Shown: piece by piece, positions 17,452-26,700 of the stretch | How positions within the stretch are numbered: position 1 is the first letter of the stretch | Layout of the letters: each line of letters begins with the position of its first letter | Assembly (NCBI RefSeq): GCF_003443655.1 | Contig: NZ_CP031941.1 | Span: forward strand, 1,855,501 to 1,919,500 | Length of the DNA stretch: 64,000 bases | Direction of reading: 5' to 3' | Source: Nostoc sphaeroides | GTDB taxonomy: Bacteria > Cyanobacteriota > Cyanobacteriia > Cyanobacteriales > Nostocaceae | The notes under the pieces: generated by a model | What the model saw: only the letters and a program-made list of their open reading frames with translations | Database searches by the model: none | Told to the model about the DNA's origin: nothing | Translations under genes and position numbers: made by a program

Positions 17452-18750
17452 TTATGGATTCTCCCCCTGCTTCCCACTCGCCACTCTATGCCCAATATCT
17501 CTACGGTAATAGATCCCTTCAAACTGAATATGTTTGATACTAGTGTAGGCTTGGGCGATCGCTTGCTGAAAATTTTCTCCAATTCCAGTCACATTTAATA
17601 CCCGACCCCCATCTGTTACTACTTCTTGTTGCTGGTTCAATTTCGTACCTGCATGAAATACAGTTGCTCCGGTTGCCTCTGCCTCATCAATGCCGGTAAT
17701 GACCTGACCTTTCTCATATTCTCCTGGATAACCACCTGAAGCTGCAACGACAGTGGCTGATGCTCCTGCTTTCCAAGCAATGGGCGGCAATTCACTCAAT
17801 CGCTGTTGTACACAGGCTAGAAGCAACTCTTCTAAGGGTGTTTCTAACAGTGGCAAAATCACCTGGGTTTCAGGATCACCAAAGCGACAGTTGAATTCTA
17901 AAACCTTCAAGTCGCCATCGGGTGCAATCATTAATCCAGCATACAGTACACCTCGGTAATCAATGCCTTTAGCTCGTAAGGTGGCGATCGCTCTTTCTAA
18001 GACTTCTGTTTGAATGCGTGCCATCAACTCTGGCGTAGCAATGGGTGCTGGGCTGTATGCTCCCATGCCACCAGTATTTTCTCCCGTATCGCCGTCACCA
18101 ATCCGCTTATGGTCTTGAGCTGGCAGCAAGGGTCTAATTGTTAACCCATCCGTTAACGCTAAAACTGATACCTCTTGCCCAATCAAACATTCTTCAATGA
18201 CGACAAATTCACCAGCACTGCCAAATTGTCCCTGAAAAATTGCATCAACGGCACTTTCAGCCTGTGCAACTGTTTCAGCTACTATTACGCCCTTACCAGC
18301 CGCCAAGCCATCAGCTTTGACGACAATTGGCGCTCCCTGAGATTTAATGTAAGATTTGGCTGCTACCGCCTGTGTAAATACCGCAGCCCGTGCCGTTGGA
18401 ATTCCCGCTTCTTGCATCAGGGCTTTTGCCCAAGCTTTACTCGCCTCAATTTGCGCTCCTGCTCTGACTGGGCCAAATACCATCAATCCTTTGTCTTGGA
18501 GGTAATCTGTGATTCCCTTAGACAGGGGGACTTCTGGCCCAACTATCACCAGAGTTATCCCATTTGAGAGAGCATATCGGCTTATACCCTCAAAATCATC
18601 TACTGCTAGGGGCAAGTTCTGGCAACGTTCCATACTTGCTGTGCCCCCATTGCCTGGTACACAGATAACTTGCTCAATTTGCTTAGATTGCAACAGTTTC
18701 CATGCCAGAGCGTGTTCGCGCCCCCCATTACCTACAACTAAAACTTTCAC
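17452..18750 (-). CDS. purD: Phosphoribosylamine-glycine ligase PurD
   Basis: 432 residues from the chosen GTG at 18750 (VKVLVVGNGGREHALAWK), which has GAGG 6-7 nt upstream. An in-frame extension to 18819 adds 23 residues unlike the family and is not preferred. The ATP-grasp landmarks VVKADGLAAGKGV and NCRFGDPETQ are present. PurD joins glycine to phosphoribosylamine using ATP, the second step of purine synthesis, in the cytoplasm. No other pur gene is adjacent. Confident. Confidence 0.96.
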   Translation of the reverse strand: MKVLVVGNGGREHALAWKLLQSKQIEQVICVPGNGGTASMERCQNLPLAVDDFEGISRYALSNGITLVIVGPEVPLSKGITDYLQDKGLMVFGPVRAGAQIEASKAWAKALMQEAGIPTARAAVFTQAVAAKSYIKSQGAPIVVKADGLAAGKGVIVAETVAQAESAVDAIFQGQFGSAGEFVVIEECLIGQEVSVLALTDGLTIRPLLPAQDHKRIGDGDTGENTGGMGAYSPAPIATPELMARIQTEVLERAIATLRAKGIDYRGVLYAGLMIAPDGDLKVLEFNCRFGDPETQVILPLLETPLEELLLACVQQRLSELPPIAWKAGASATVVAASGGYPGEYEKGQVITGIDEAEATGATVFHAGTKLNQQQEVVTDGGRVLNVTGIGENFQQAIAQAYTSIKHIQFEGIYYRRDIGHRVASGKQGENP

Positions 18751-18854
18751 TAATTTCCTCGTGTGTCCCTTGCGAAACGAGAATGCCTTAGCGCTCTCGC
18801 GGATCAATTTTTTCATCAATTCTTACACTTATGCAAGCCCTCTCATGATTAAAA

Positions 18855-18993
18855 CTGACAATTGAGCGGTATCTGAAAAACCTCTCTCTAAATCTCTCTC
18901 CTAAAAGGAGAGAGACTTTGAATTTTCCCCCTGCCCGCTTTGGGAAGGGGGTTAGGTTAATCGTTAGCTTTTCCACATAACCTGAATTGTCAG
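18855..18993. mobile_element. MITE-like repeat, family 2, copy A
   Basis: Ends CTGACAATTGAG and the complementary CTGAATTGTCAG are inverted. The interior has the family landmarks AAAACCTCTCTCTAAATC, GGAGAGAGACTTTGAA, GGAAGGGGGTTAGG and GCTTTTCCACATAAC. Other copies lie at 21598-21744, 23553-23695 and, inverted, 61231-61379. It has no coding capacity. Confidence 0.75.
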
Positions 18994-19031
18994 ATACAGC
19001 ATATTTCAGGTAAATGAGGTACGGAGGTAGG

Positions 19032-19052
19032 GGCATGGCACTGCCATGCCCT
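19032..19052. repeat. Palindromic REP-like sequence
   Basis: The palindrome GGGCATGGCACTGCCATGCCC is followed by GTACCTCACC at about 19063-19072. It is the sister of the copy at 10549-10578. It may stop or stabilise transcripts. Confidence 0.6.
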
Positions 19053-19072
19053 TACAATTATCTGTACCTCAC

Positions 19073-19439
19073 CAACTTGCAATCTGCTGTAATTAAAAAG
19101 GCTGAGGAGCAGGGGAGGTAGGGGGGAATTTTAGAAGTTGCCAAATCATTCTGCTTTCTCTGCAACGCCGAAGAAATATAGCTATTGAATTTTTACTGTA
19201 TTTATTTTTAAAATCCAACTTAGTGAATTAGCATAATTAGAAATTTTATTAATTGCAATCAGTAAATAAATATACTTATATTTTTCCAATCAAAGGATAA
19301 TATTTAAGTATTTATGATGAGTTTTTTAAGTATTTCAATAATTGAGTAAAAAAAATCATCTTCAGGTAATGACGATTATTGGTTACAAGTATTAACCTGT
19401 GAATATGGAGATTAATGAAAATATCAAAAAATAGGCAAC
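19073..19439. other. AT-rich intergenic region
   Basis: 367 bases with no coding frame. It is strongly AT-rich, particularly 19170-19380, and likely carries the promoter of the downstream epimerase. No RNA gene or defined operator was recognised. Confidence 0.6.
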
Positions 19440-20387
19440 ATGGCTAAAATTATTGTTACTGGATCTGCTGGGTTTATTGGTTCTCATCTTGCAGAAACAT
19501 TGCTGCAACAAGGAGAAGAAGTGATCGGGATTGATGAATTCAATGATTACTACGATCCGATGTTAAAGCGTAAGAATATTGCACACTTACATCAGTCACC
19601 TGGCTTTACATTAATTGAAGGAGATATGCAGTTTTTAGATTGGCACAAACTCCTAAAAGATGTTGATATAGTTTACCATCAAGCGGCGCAAGCAGGTGTT
19701 AGAGCAAGTTGGGGTAAAGCTTTTCGAGGTTATACAGAACGCAATATTAATGCTACACAAGTTTTGCTAGAAGCAGCTAAGGATGCTAAACACCTGAAAA
19801 GGTTAGTCTTTGCCTCTTCATCTAGTATATATGGTGATGCAGAAACATTACCTACCCATGAGAGAATTTGCCCTCAACCGGTTTCTCCTTACGGCATTAC
19901 GAAGTTAGCATCGGAGTTTTTATGTGAACTATATCACAAAAACTTTGGTGTGCCCTGTGTGACATTGCGTTATTTTACAGTCTATGGCCCCAAACAGCGC
20001 CCAGATATGGCATTTCATAAGTTCTTTAAATCGATTTTGCAGGATGAGGCGATTCCGATTTACGGCGATGGACAGCAAACGCGAGAATTTACCTTTGTTA
20101 GTGATATTATCGCCGCTAATTTAGCCGCAGCGATCGCACCCGTTGCAGTGGGAGAAATCTTTAATATCGGTGGCGGTAGCAGGGTAGTTTTAGCAGAAGT
20201 CTTAAATACGATTGAAGAAATTGTTGGGAAACCTATCAAAAGAAACCATATAGAAAAAGCGATGGGAGACGCCCGTCACACGGCTGCTGATGTATCTAAA
20301 GCGCAGAAAATTCTTGGATATCAGCCGCAAGTTTCCTTGAGAGAGGGTTTGACACAGGAATGGGAGTGGATTAAGTCTTTGTATTAG
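19440..20387 (+). CDS. NAD-dependent sugar epimerase/dehydratase (UDP-glucuronate 4-epimerase-like)
   Basis: 315 residues. The N-terminal Rossmann motif is GSAGFIGSHLAE (about residues 8-19); catalytic SSSSIYG and YGITK (Tyr-x3-Lys) complete the extended short-chain dehydrogenase signature. FNDYYDPMLKRKNI is characteristic of UDP-glucuronate and UDP-glucose 4-epimerase relatives. It makes activated sugars for surface polysaccharide in the cytoplasm. It is not in an operon; a strong hairpin follows the stop. Exact substrate is inferred. Confidence 0.9.
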   Translation: MAKIIVTGSAGFIGSHLAETLLQQGEEVIGIDEFNDYYDPMLKRKNIAHLHQSPGFTLIEGDMQFLDWHKLLKDVDIVYHQAAQAGVRASWGKAFRGYTERNINATQVLLEAAKDAKHLKRLVFASSSSIYGDAETLPTHERICPQPVSPYGITKLASEFLCELYHKNFGVPCVTLRYFTVYGPKQRPDMAFHKFFKSILQDEAIPIYGDGQQTREFTFVSDIIAANLAAAIAPVAVGEIFNIGGGSRVVLAEVLNTIEEIVGKPIKRNHIEKAMGDARHTAADVSKAQKILGYQPQVSLREGLTQEWEWIKSLY

Positions 20388-20426
20388 ACATTTCCAGAAA
20401 TTAAATATGCGTTATCTAGAACCCTT

Positions 20427-20462
20427 GTTTTGACGTAGGAATGCTACGTCAAAACAATTCTT
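20427..20462 (+). terminator. Hairpin terminator after the epimerase gene
   Basis: GTTTTGACGTAG and CTACGTCAAAAC form a perfect stem around a 5-nt loop, followed by AATTCTTTTT. It lies 40 bases after the epimerase stop, within the repeat shared with 808-880. Confidence 0.65.
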
Positions 20463-20956
20463 TTTGACTCCTATGTTTATTCCCTATCCTCCTAATTTTC
20501 CTCATCCCCCTCATCTTCACTTCGGTTATGCAAACCGTATCGACTCAAACCTATAAGCTAATGAGCATTTAAGTTGCATAACACCAGGGCTGTTCGCAAA
20601 GCGTTCCCGCAGGGTAGCCCTTACTACAAGCGAATCAGTCTGGAAAAATGAATGACGATTAGCTTATTTATCAATTCACTATTTTGTTATTCTGTCAATG
20701 CGTAACTCCTAAATTATACAGTTTTCTGCACTTAGGCGATCACCTGAGTGCATTTTCCAGAGATGAAAACTGCACGCACATAAGCAGAAAAGTCCGATGT
20801 GTAAAATTAATTTCTCATTTAATCTATAACTTATCGCCAACAGTAATATTACTGACCGCGTACCAATGAGGTGATGAAAGATTTATGGAAATACCCTGTG
20901 GGAGGCTTTTAGAAATGCACAGAACAGTACAGAAGAACGCAAACAATCATTAGTTT
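20463..20956. other. Intergenic region before the lipoprotein cluster
   Basis: Almost 500 bases with no convincing gene. A 61-codon open frame at 20684 has no homology I can recognise and poor composition, so I leave it out. The sequence includes GCAAAGCGTTCCCGCAGGGTAGC, a common cyanobacterial dispersed repeat near 20596-20618. Confidence 0.5.
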
Positions 20957-21211
20957 ATGAAGAAGAATTTTGGTAAAACCGTCGTTGTGTTTGCAGTAAT
21001 TGCAACGCTAACAACAGGGTGTCGCTCAACTGATGAATACAAAAAATTTGCCAAAGCAGGAAATGAATATGCCAATGCAGTTGATAAATTACTTGATGCT
21101 GCTAGTGAAAGATATCGAGTTTAGAAAAAAATATCTAATGCGATCGCAAAATTCCGAAATTGACTAATTGGGGAGTGTAGAAAGAAATAACAGCGATTTT
21201 ACTAATAGCGC
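20933..21211 (+). repeat. 279-bp duplicated segment, copy 1
   Basis: It matches 21783-22061 at 268 of 279 positions by eye (11 substitutions, no gaps). It starts AAGAACGCAAACAATCATTA and ends ACTAATAGCGC. The segment includes the short lipoprotein gene and its 3' flank but not the small gene at 21279. Confidence 0.9.
20957..21124 (+). CDS. Truncated lipoprotein, copy 1
   Basis: 55 residues. It begins MKKNFGKTVVVFAVIATL and has the lipobox LTTGC, so Cys22 would be lipidated and the protein anchored in a membrane facing the periplasm. The mature part (EYKKFAKAGNEYANAVDKLL) matches the start of the 300-residue lipoprotein at 22200, but a TAG ends it after 55 codons. It lies in a 279-bp segment duplicated at 21783. 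Either a decayed gene or a short lipoprotein in its own right; the identical stop in both copies shows the truncation predates the duplication. Confidence 0.6.
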   Translation: MKKNFGKTVVVFAVIATLTTGCRSTDEYKKFAKAGNEYANAVDKLLDAASERYRV

Positions 21212-21278
21212 AACGCTAAGTAAAGATGCATTCAATAGTTGTGTTAATCAATCCTAATATTATCCTTCTGGAGGCTCT

Positions 21279-21515
21279 ATGAATTTTATAATTCCGAATG
21301 AAAATAGCAAACCCAATCCCAGTCCTAACAGTACTAACCCAATTGAAAGCAAACTTATGGCAATGACTAGTAAAGAAGATTTAGAGAAAGAATTAGACTC
21401 AGTTCGTGCTAATTACCAAAAATGGCAAGGCGATCAAACTGCAATAATAACACAAACTAGACTGGCGCAAATTATTCATCTCCGTGCTAATCAGATAGGA
21501 ATTCAACTAACGTAA
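21279..21515 (+). CDS. Small hypothetical protein
   Basis: 78 residues, beginning MNFIIPNENSKPNPSPN, with a helical charged centre (SKEDLEKELDSVRANYQKW) and a C-terminal helix (TRLAQIIHLRANQIGI). A good ribosome binding site (GGAGG) lies 7 nt upstream of the ATG. It has no signal peptide or membrane segment. It sits between two copies of the lipoprotein duplication. I do not recognise a family. Confidence 0.6.
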   Translation: MNFIIPNENSKPNPSPNSTNPIESKLMAMTSKEDLEKELDSVRANYQKWQGDQTAIITQTRLAQIIHLRANQIGIQLT

Positions 21516-21597
21516 CCAACTTTATATTGTGTATAGGTCAAACAAATTTGCTTTTTCCTATTCACAATTAGCAGTGTTTTGCTTCCGGTAAGCTTAT

Positions 21598-21744
21598 CTG
21601 ACTTTTCACGGGATCTGGAAAACCTCACTTCTATTTTTCTCTTCTAAAAGGAGAGAGATTTTGAAATTTCCCCCTTACTGCATCGGGAAGGGGGTTAGAG
21701 GGTTAGGGTATTTTGTGGCTTTTCCACATAACGTAAAAAGTCAG
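21598..21744. mobile_element. MITE-like repeat, family 2, copy B
   Basis: Left end CTGACTTTTCACGGGATCTG and right end complementary to CTGACTTTTTACGTTATGTG. The flanks TAAGCTTAT (21589-21597) and TAAGTTTAT (21746-21754) differ at one position and may be an aged target duplication. The interior shares GGAGAGAGATTTTGAAATTT and GGAAGGGGGTTAGAGG with the family. Confidence 0.75.
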
Positions 21745-21782
21745 GTAAGTTTATGGTATTAACGTTAACCTCCAAAGTTAAT

Positions 21783-22061
21783 AAGAACGCAAACAATCAT
21801 TAGTTGATGAAAAAGACTTTTTGTAAAACCGTCGTTGTATTTACAGTAATTGCAACGCTAACAACAGGGTGTCGCTCAACTTATGAATACAAAAAATTTC
21901 CCAAAGCAGGAAATGAATATGCCAATGCAGTTGATAAATTACTTGATGCTGCTAGTGAAAGATATCGAGTTTAGAAAAAAATTTCTAATGCGATCGCAAA
22001 ATTCCGAAATTGACTAATTTGGGAGTGGAGAAAGAAATAACAGCGATTTTACTAATAGCGC
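21783..22061 (+). repeat. 279-bp duplicated segment, copy 2
   Basis: The partner of 20933-21211, same orientation, 850 bp further on. It carries the second short lipoprotein gene. The two copies diverge abruptly after TAGCGC. Confidence 0.9.
21807..21974 (+). CDS. Truncated lipoprotein, copy 2
   Basis: 55 residues, beginning MKKTFCKTVVVFTVIATL with the same LTTGC lipobox and the same TAG stop as copy 1. It differs from copy 1 at a handful of residues, including Cys6 and a Pro in YKKFPKAG. Signal peptide and lipobox predict a membrane-anchored periplasmic lipoprotein. Both copies look like shortened relatives of the gene at 22200. Function unknown. Confidence 0.6.
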   Translation: MKKTFCKTVVVFTVIATLTTGCRSTYEYKKFPKAGNEYANAVDKLLDAASERYRV

Positions 22062-22199
22062 GAGGGGAAGCCAATATGAATCCTTTTCCGGGTTTGTTGA
22101 TTCCATTCTGAATCATCACAGATTTACTTGTATCAAGCTTATGCCCTGAGATTTTTTTACTTAAATTCCTACTTTTCAAACATCTTAATTGTACGTTTT

Positions 22200-23102
22200 A
22201 TGCTTAGAAAGGAGATTACTATCAAATCTAAATTTGTTATTAAGGCATCAATCATCTCTTTGATTGGAGCTTCATTAGTTGCCTGTGGTGCTTCTCTAAG
22301 AGAATATGAAAAATTTGCCAGGGCTGGACAAGAATATGCAGCTGCACTAGATACTTTATTAGTTACATCAGGAAATTATGCTGTTGATGCAAATTCGGAA
22401 AGTTTGCTGCGTAACCGTTTAGAAGATGTCAAAAAGCGTCAAGAATACTATAGGAGTTTTACTAAACAAGATAAGGACTGGCTTATGTTAATTGGACGAA
22501 TGCGCCAACATACCGCTTTACTCCAACGCTACTTTATTGCTTTAGAAAATCTAGCAACTTCGGATGCTCCAATACAAGCACAAGAAGTTACTGAGGATAT
22601 ATTCACTCAATTAAATAATGTCAGCACTGATATTAAAGGTAATTCTGTTTTCTCTGACAGAGCTGGTTCTGCTTTATCTGAAATTCCTAAAATAATATTG
22701 AGTAATAAAATTAAAGGTGCGTTGAGAAAAGAATTAGAGCAGAGGAAAGAAACAATTTATAAAGAACTTGAACTTCAGGAATCAGTGCTTAAACTTCTTA
22801 CTATTCAACTAACAGAAGATTTAAAAAATATTCAAAATCATCAGGAATATCGTTTACTCCTCAGACCTTATACGGCTGCCGATCTAATTAGCGATCCTGA
22901 CGCATGGATAGAAAGACGGCGGAATATATTGACGATGACACTTTCGATAGAAGCTTTGAATGATGCTAGTGAATCAGCCAAAGACTTCAAAGAAGCTTTT
23001 AAGCTGCTCCTAGAAGATAAATTTACTATTGCACGCGCTAATGAACTTTTATCTGATATCAATTCCCTAGTTAATGTAGCCGAAGGAATCAAAAATAACT
23101 AA
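22200..23102 (+). CDS. Lipoprotein of about 300 residues, unknown function
   Basis: From the ATG at 22200 the protein is 300 residues. The signal peptide ends in the lipobox LVACG, then EYEKFARAGQEYAAALDTLL and a long, mostly helical, coiled body. An AAAGGAG box (22208-22214) lies inside this frame, 6 nt before an ATC (22221) that aligns exactly with the ATG of the two short paralogs. The true start may therefore be ATC, or an ancestral ATG was lost. The next gene follows after 23 nt, so they form a unit. Probably periplasmic; role unknown. Confidence 0.75.
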   Translation: MLRKEITIKSKFVIKASIISLIGASLVACGASLREYEKFARAGQEYAAALDTLLVTSGNYAVDANSESLLRNRLEDVKKRQEYYRSFTKQDKDWLMLIGRMRQHTALLQRYFIALENLATSDAPIQAQEVTEDIFTQLNNVSTDIKGNSVFSDRAGSALSEIPKIILSNKIKGALRKELEQRKETIYKELELQESVLKLLTIQLTEDLKNIQNHQEYRLLLRPYTAADLISDPDAWIERRRNILTMTLSIEALNDASESAKDFKEAFKLLLEDKFTIARANELLSDINSLVNVAEGIKNN

Positions 23103-23125
23103 TAAACCAAAGGAGAATTAATTTT

Positions 23126-23482
23126 ATGTCAGAGATAGCACCTAATATCGATAACAAGAAAGCATTGGATGAATTTTTCAAAACAATCAGTAAGATAAAT
23201 ACTGAGTTAAATAAACCTGGTATTGACAGTAAATTTACCGTTCCAGAACATCAAGAAAAACTTAAAGAATATCGTCTCAGATTGAAGAAGTGTGTCGACA
23301 CAGACAGGAACAAGATTGCCGCCGATCTAGTCAACCAACTGGAGCAAAATGAGAAAGGTTTTGAAGATGGCATTAAAGCGATAAATCAAGAAATCCAGGA
23401 AATAAATGATACTGTAGATTTCTTAGACATTTTGGGTCGGACGATTAATACTATTGAAAAGATTGTTCATGTGGTAATTTGA
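23126..23482 (+). CDS. Small helical protein downstream of the lipoprotein
   Basis: 118 residues, charged and helical (KALDEFFKTISKINTEL, then QEKLKEYRLRLKKC, then INQEIQEINDTVDFL). It has no signal peptide. AAAGGAG lies 11 nt before the ATG. It directly follows the lipoprotein gene (23-nt gap) and is probably co-transcribed with it. I do not recognise a family; a coiled-coil partner of the lipoprotein is conceivable but the two would be on opposite sides of the membrane. Confidence 0.7.
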   Translation: MSEIAPNIDNKKALDEFFKTISKINTELNKPGIDSKFTVPEHQEKLKEYRLRLKKCVDTDRNKIAADLVNQLEQNEKGFEDGIKAINQEIQEINDTVDFLDILGRTINTIEKIVHVVI

Positions 23483-23552
23483 CAGTCCATGAAGTTTTTC
23501 GATATTTTAAGTCTTTTAACCCAATTAGGTAATGCTGTTTCAAACGGCTACG

Positions 23553-23695
23553 GTTTTTCATGGGATCTGGAAAACCTCTCTCTAAATCTCTCTCCTAAGA
23601 GGAGAGAGACTTTGAAATTTCCCCCTTCCCGCTACGAGTTGGGGGTTAGGGGGTTAGGTATTTCGTGGCTTTTCCACATAACGTGAAAAGTCAGG
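23553..23695. mobile_element. MITE-like repeat, family 2, copy C
   Basis: The interior is near-identical to the other copies (AAAACCTCTCTCTAAATC, GGAGAGAGACTTTGAAATTT, TGGCTTTTCCACATAACGTG). The right end AAAAGTCAGG is intact; the left end has lost its CTGAC terminus. Confidence 0.75.
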
Positions 23696-23742
23696 TAATT
23701 TGACTTGCGATCGCCTGTTTAATTAGTTTAATCTTTAGCTTA

Positions 23743-26700
23743 CTATTCCCATGATTGAAATTCATCAATGGCGCTACGAATTAAGGAAGTTATTTGAGCG
23801 CGACGGGTTTCAAAGTTAGCGGCGATGTAAATTAGTAAGATGCCAACTAGCAAGCCTACAACCCATTTTAAAAAGGAGTACTGCAAGCTAAAAATGACTG
23901 ATTGATAGATTGTAGTGATTAAAAAAGTCGCTGTACCAATGTAGAGAAAAGCCCTCACTCGCAAAGCTAATCCGGCAAAAATGGCGATGAGGCTGAAAAT
24001 TCCCGGTATCCAGGGTGTGTTTTGCTCAAATAAAATTGCCCACCCACAAATTAAACCACTACCTAATACTCTCAGAATGTGACGAGCGGTTTTATACTCT
24101 GGTAGCTTCAGTTGGGTATCTACTTGAGCAATATAAAGCAGTGATAACCCAATTGGTGTTACATACCACAAAGCATCAGTTAGGCGTAAGGAATCAAACC
24201 AACGGTAAAGCGCCCAATCAATCAACGCCACGCTAACATAAGTAAAACGGATGTTTTCACCCACCTTTGCAAGGAAGATGTAGAATCCAGCTGCGAGTAC
24301 TAAGGTAATCGGGTAAGTTTGCAGTCTAGTTTCCCATAAAATTATCAGTGGTATGATGTATGCAGCTTGTTGCCAAGGTTTTTTAGACCAACCCCAATTT
24401 TCCCAAGGTAGAATGTACAGAAAATAGGCTACCACACAGGCGATCGCACCATTCCAAGGAACTAATGGCCCAGCCCAAAATTTTCCCACTGCTGTCTCGC
24501 GCCAATAAACCCTCATCCCAGCTACTTCTAATAAGCCAAGGTAAACCCACATCTCGGCTATTGTGATTCCTCCGAAAATGCTGGGGGAAGTCTGCGAATT
24601 TCGTCCCTGAAAGATGGCATAGCGAATCAAAAATACTCCAGTTCCCAATCCCACTAAACGGTTAACTCCAATGGGAAGAGGAATGGCAGCCATTAATAAA
24701 CAACTACTCCAAGCCCAATGAATATGAGCAATTCCTTTCAGTTCTTGGGGAGTTAGGCGTAAGTAGCCAACTAGCCAAGGCGACAGGATGCGGTAAGCAT
24801 ACATGATACTTGCGCCAAGGGCAGACATGGCAATCAATCCATCACCTAATCCTCCTCCTGAAGCTTGTAACATTTGATAGAACAAAAGTTCATAAGCAGA
24901 AATGGATACGCCAATGATTCCTAAGTACAGCAGGGGTTTAAAGTCTTCGCGCCGTCGCCCCACGCCAATGATAATTAAAGCTACACCCAAGGAATACAAA
25001 CCTGTCCACTCGGTGAAGGTGTTCACCCGCAGCAATACACTGAATGCACCATAAATTAATGGCAAAATGTGAAAACTGCTAGGAAGCCTTTCTAATTGAT
25101 GTCGTCGTCGCCACCACTCGCCGACAAGTTGAGCGATTAAACCTAAAGCGATATTTGCGTAGCTTGCCGCCGTAGGCATCGCTATCTTAACAGTTGAATG
25201 TTCCCCAAATCCCAACACCTGGGCAGTCAACAATTCTAAAGACCAACCGATGCCATAAAATGCCCAATTTGTCGGTTGCCGCCAACTGCGATAAACAATA
25301 GCTGTCAAGGTGATTGCAGTGGCAGCTAAGTACAAAAATCCAGAAGTAATAAACCCTGAGTAAATTAGGATTGAGTGTAGTGTCAAACCAAACAACTCAA
25401 AACCACACAAGGCGATCGCCCATTTATCACTGGCGGCTGCATATATAATTGCTAATTCGTTACCGCGTCGGTTCAAAACTGTCTGCGCTAACCATAAAAT
25501 TAGGATTGCGATCGCTCCGACGACAAACCAACCTCCTAGCGCGAGGCGAGGTAAGCCAGGTGCGCCTACCCATAACAGCGCCACAATGAAACTTAGAAGA
25601 AATCCTTCTGTTATTACCGCAGATATTTGGTTTCGCAAATAGCGCGTATTTGCGAACATCAATCCCGTACCCACAGCCAAACCGATTAATCTGGTTTCTG
25701 GTAGCTGTAAAGTCAGTAACTGGGCAACTCCCACAGCCAATACACTCAAGTAACGGCTAGTAAGGCGACGCTCTATAATTGTGGCACTGGCAACACCCGT
25801 GAGAGTTATAGGCGTAACTAGCCATAAGACTCCCCAATAAGCTTGTCCATTAGCTATGCCATACCAAGATGATTCTGCATTCATCCACAATACAAAAAAA
25901 CTAGCGGCGGCTAATCCTAAACCAATGTCCCATGCACTACGTCGCCATAAACCTTCACTAAGGCTAAATACCCATTCTGCAACCATCAGAGCTAATAAAA
26001 TACTTGCCCAGGCTGGTTGACTCAGGGTTGGTAATAACCAATTAATGGTAAAACAAAACGTCAGCACTCCCATGATGTGAGTTAGATATATCAGAGGAAG
26101 GGATGCGGGGGAACGGCGTTGAGTGACGAATGCCAGAGTGATGGTAGAAAATAGCAGATTTAGCGATCGCAATGCGGGATTTACGATCGCTAAAGTTGTT
26201 AAAAAAGCTCCAAATAACAGGGTGAGCAGTTCGCCAAATTTAGCCAATTCTCGCTTTTCGGTGCGATGCAATCTATCTGTGAGCGCCACCATCAAAATTA
26301 TGTATGGAAATAAAGCTATACTCAGCAACGCCCAAGGTTCATTTTGAGAATTGGTGAGTTGGGTGCTAATTGCGATCGCTAATTTCTGTAAGCTATCAGG
26401 TACTAATCGCCAACCTAACCAAATTGTCTGCAAGCCAATGACGAAAACTGCTGCAAAGTCTAGCTTTAAACTGTACTGCCGCAAGCGATTCCCCACAAAC
26501 CACAAACTCAAAGCACTTACAGCGATCGCTGACATCGGATAATTTACTACCGAAACCAGCCAACCCAAGAAGAGTAGAGTACCGCCCAGTCTTTCCCAGA
26601 GTAAGAGGGATGAGGGGGATGAGGGAGATGAGGGAGAGTAATTTTGAATTTTGAATTTTGAATTTTGAATTGTTTCCCCCTTCTGTGCTAACCAAGTTAC

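Noticed and set aside
18751-18819. N-terminal extension of PurD
   Set aside because: The 23 residues do not fit the family, and the GTG at 18750 has a ribosome binding site.
20684-20869. 61-codon open frame upstream of the lipoprotein cluster
   Set aside because: Unusual composition, no ribosome binding site, no recognisable family.
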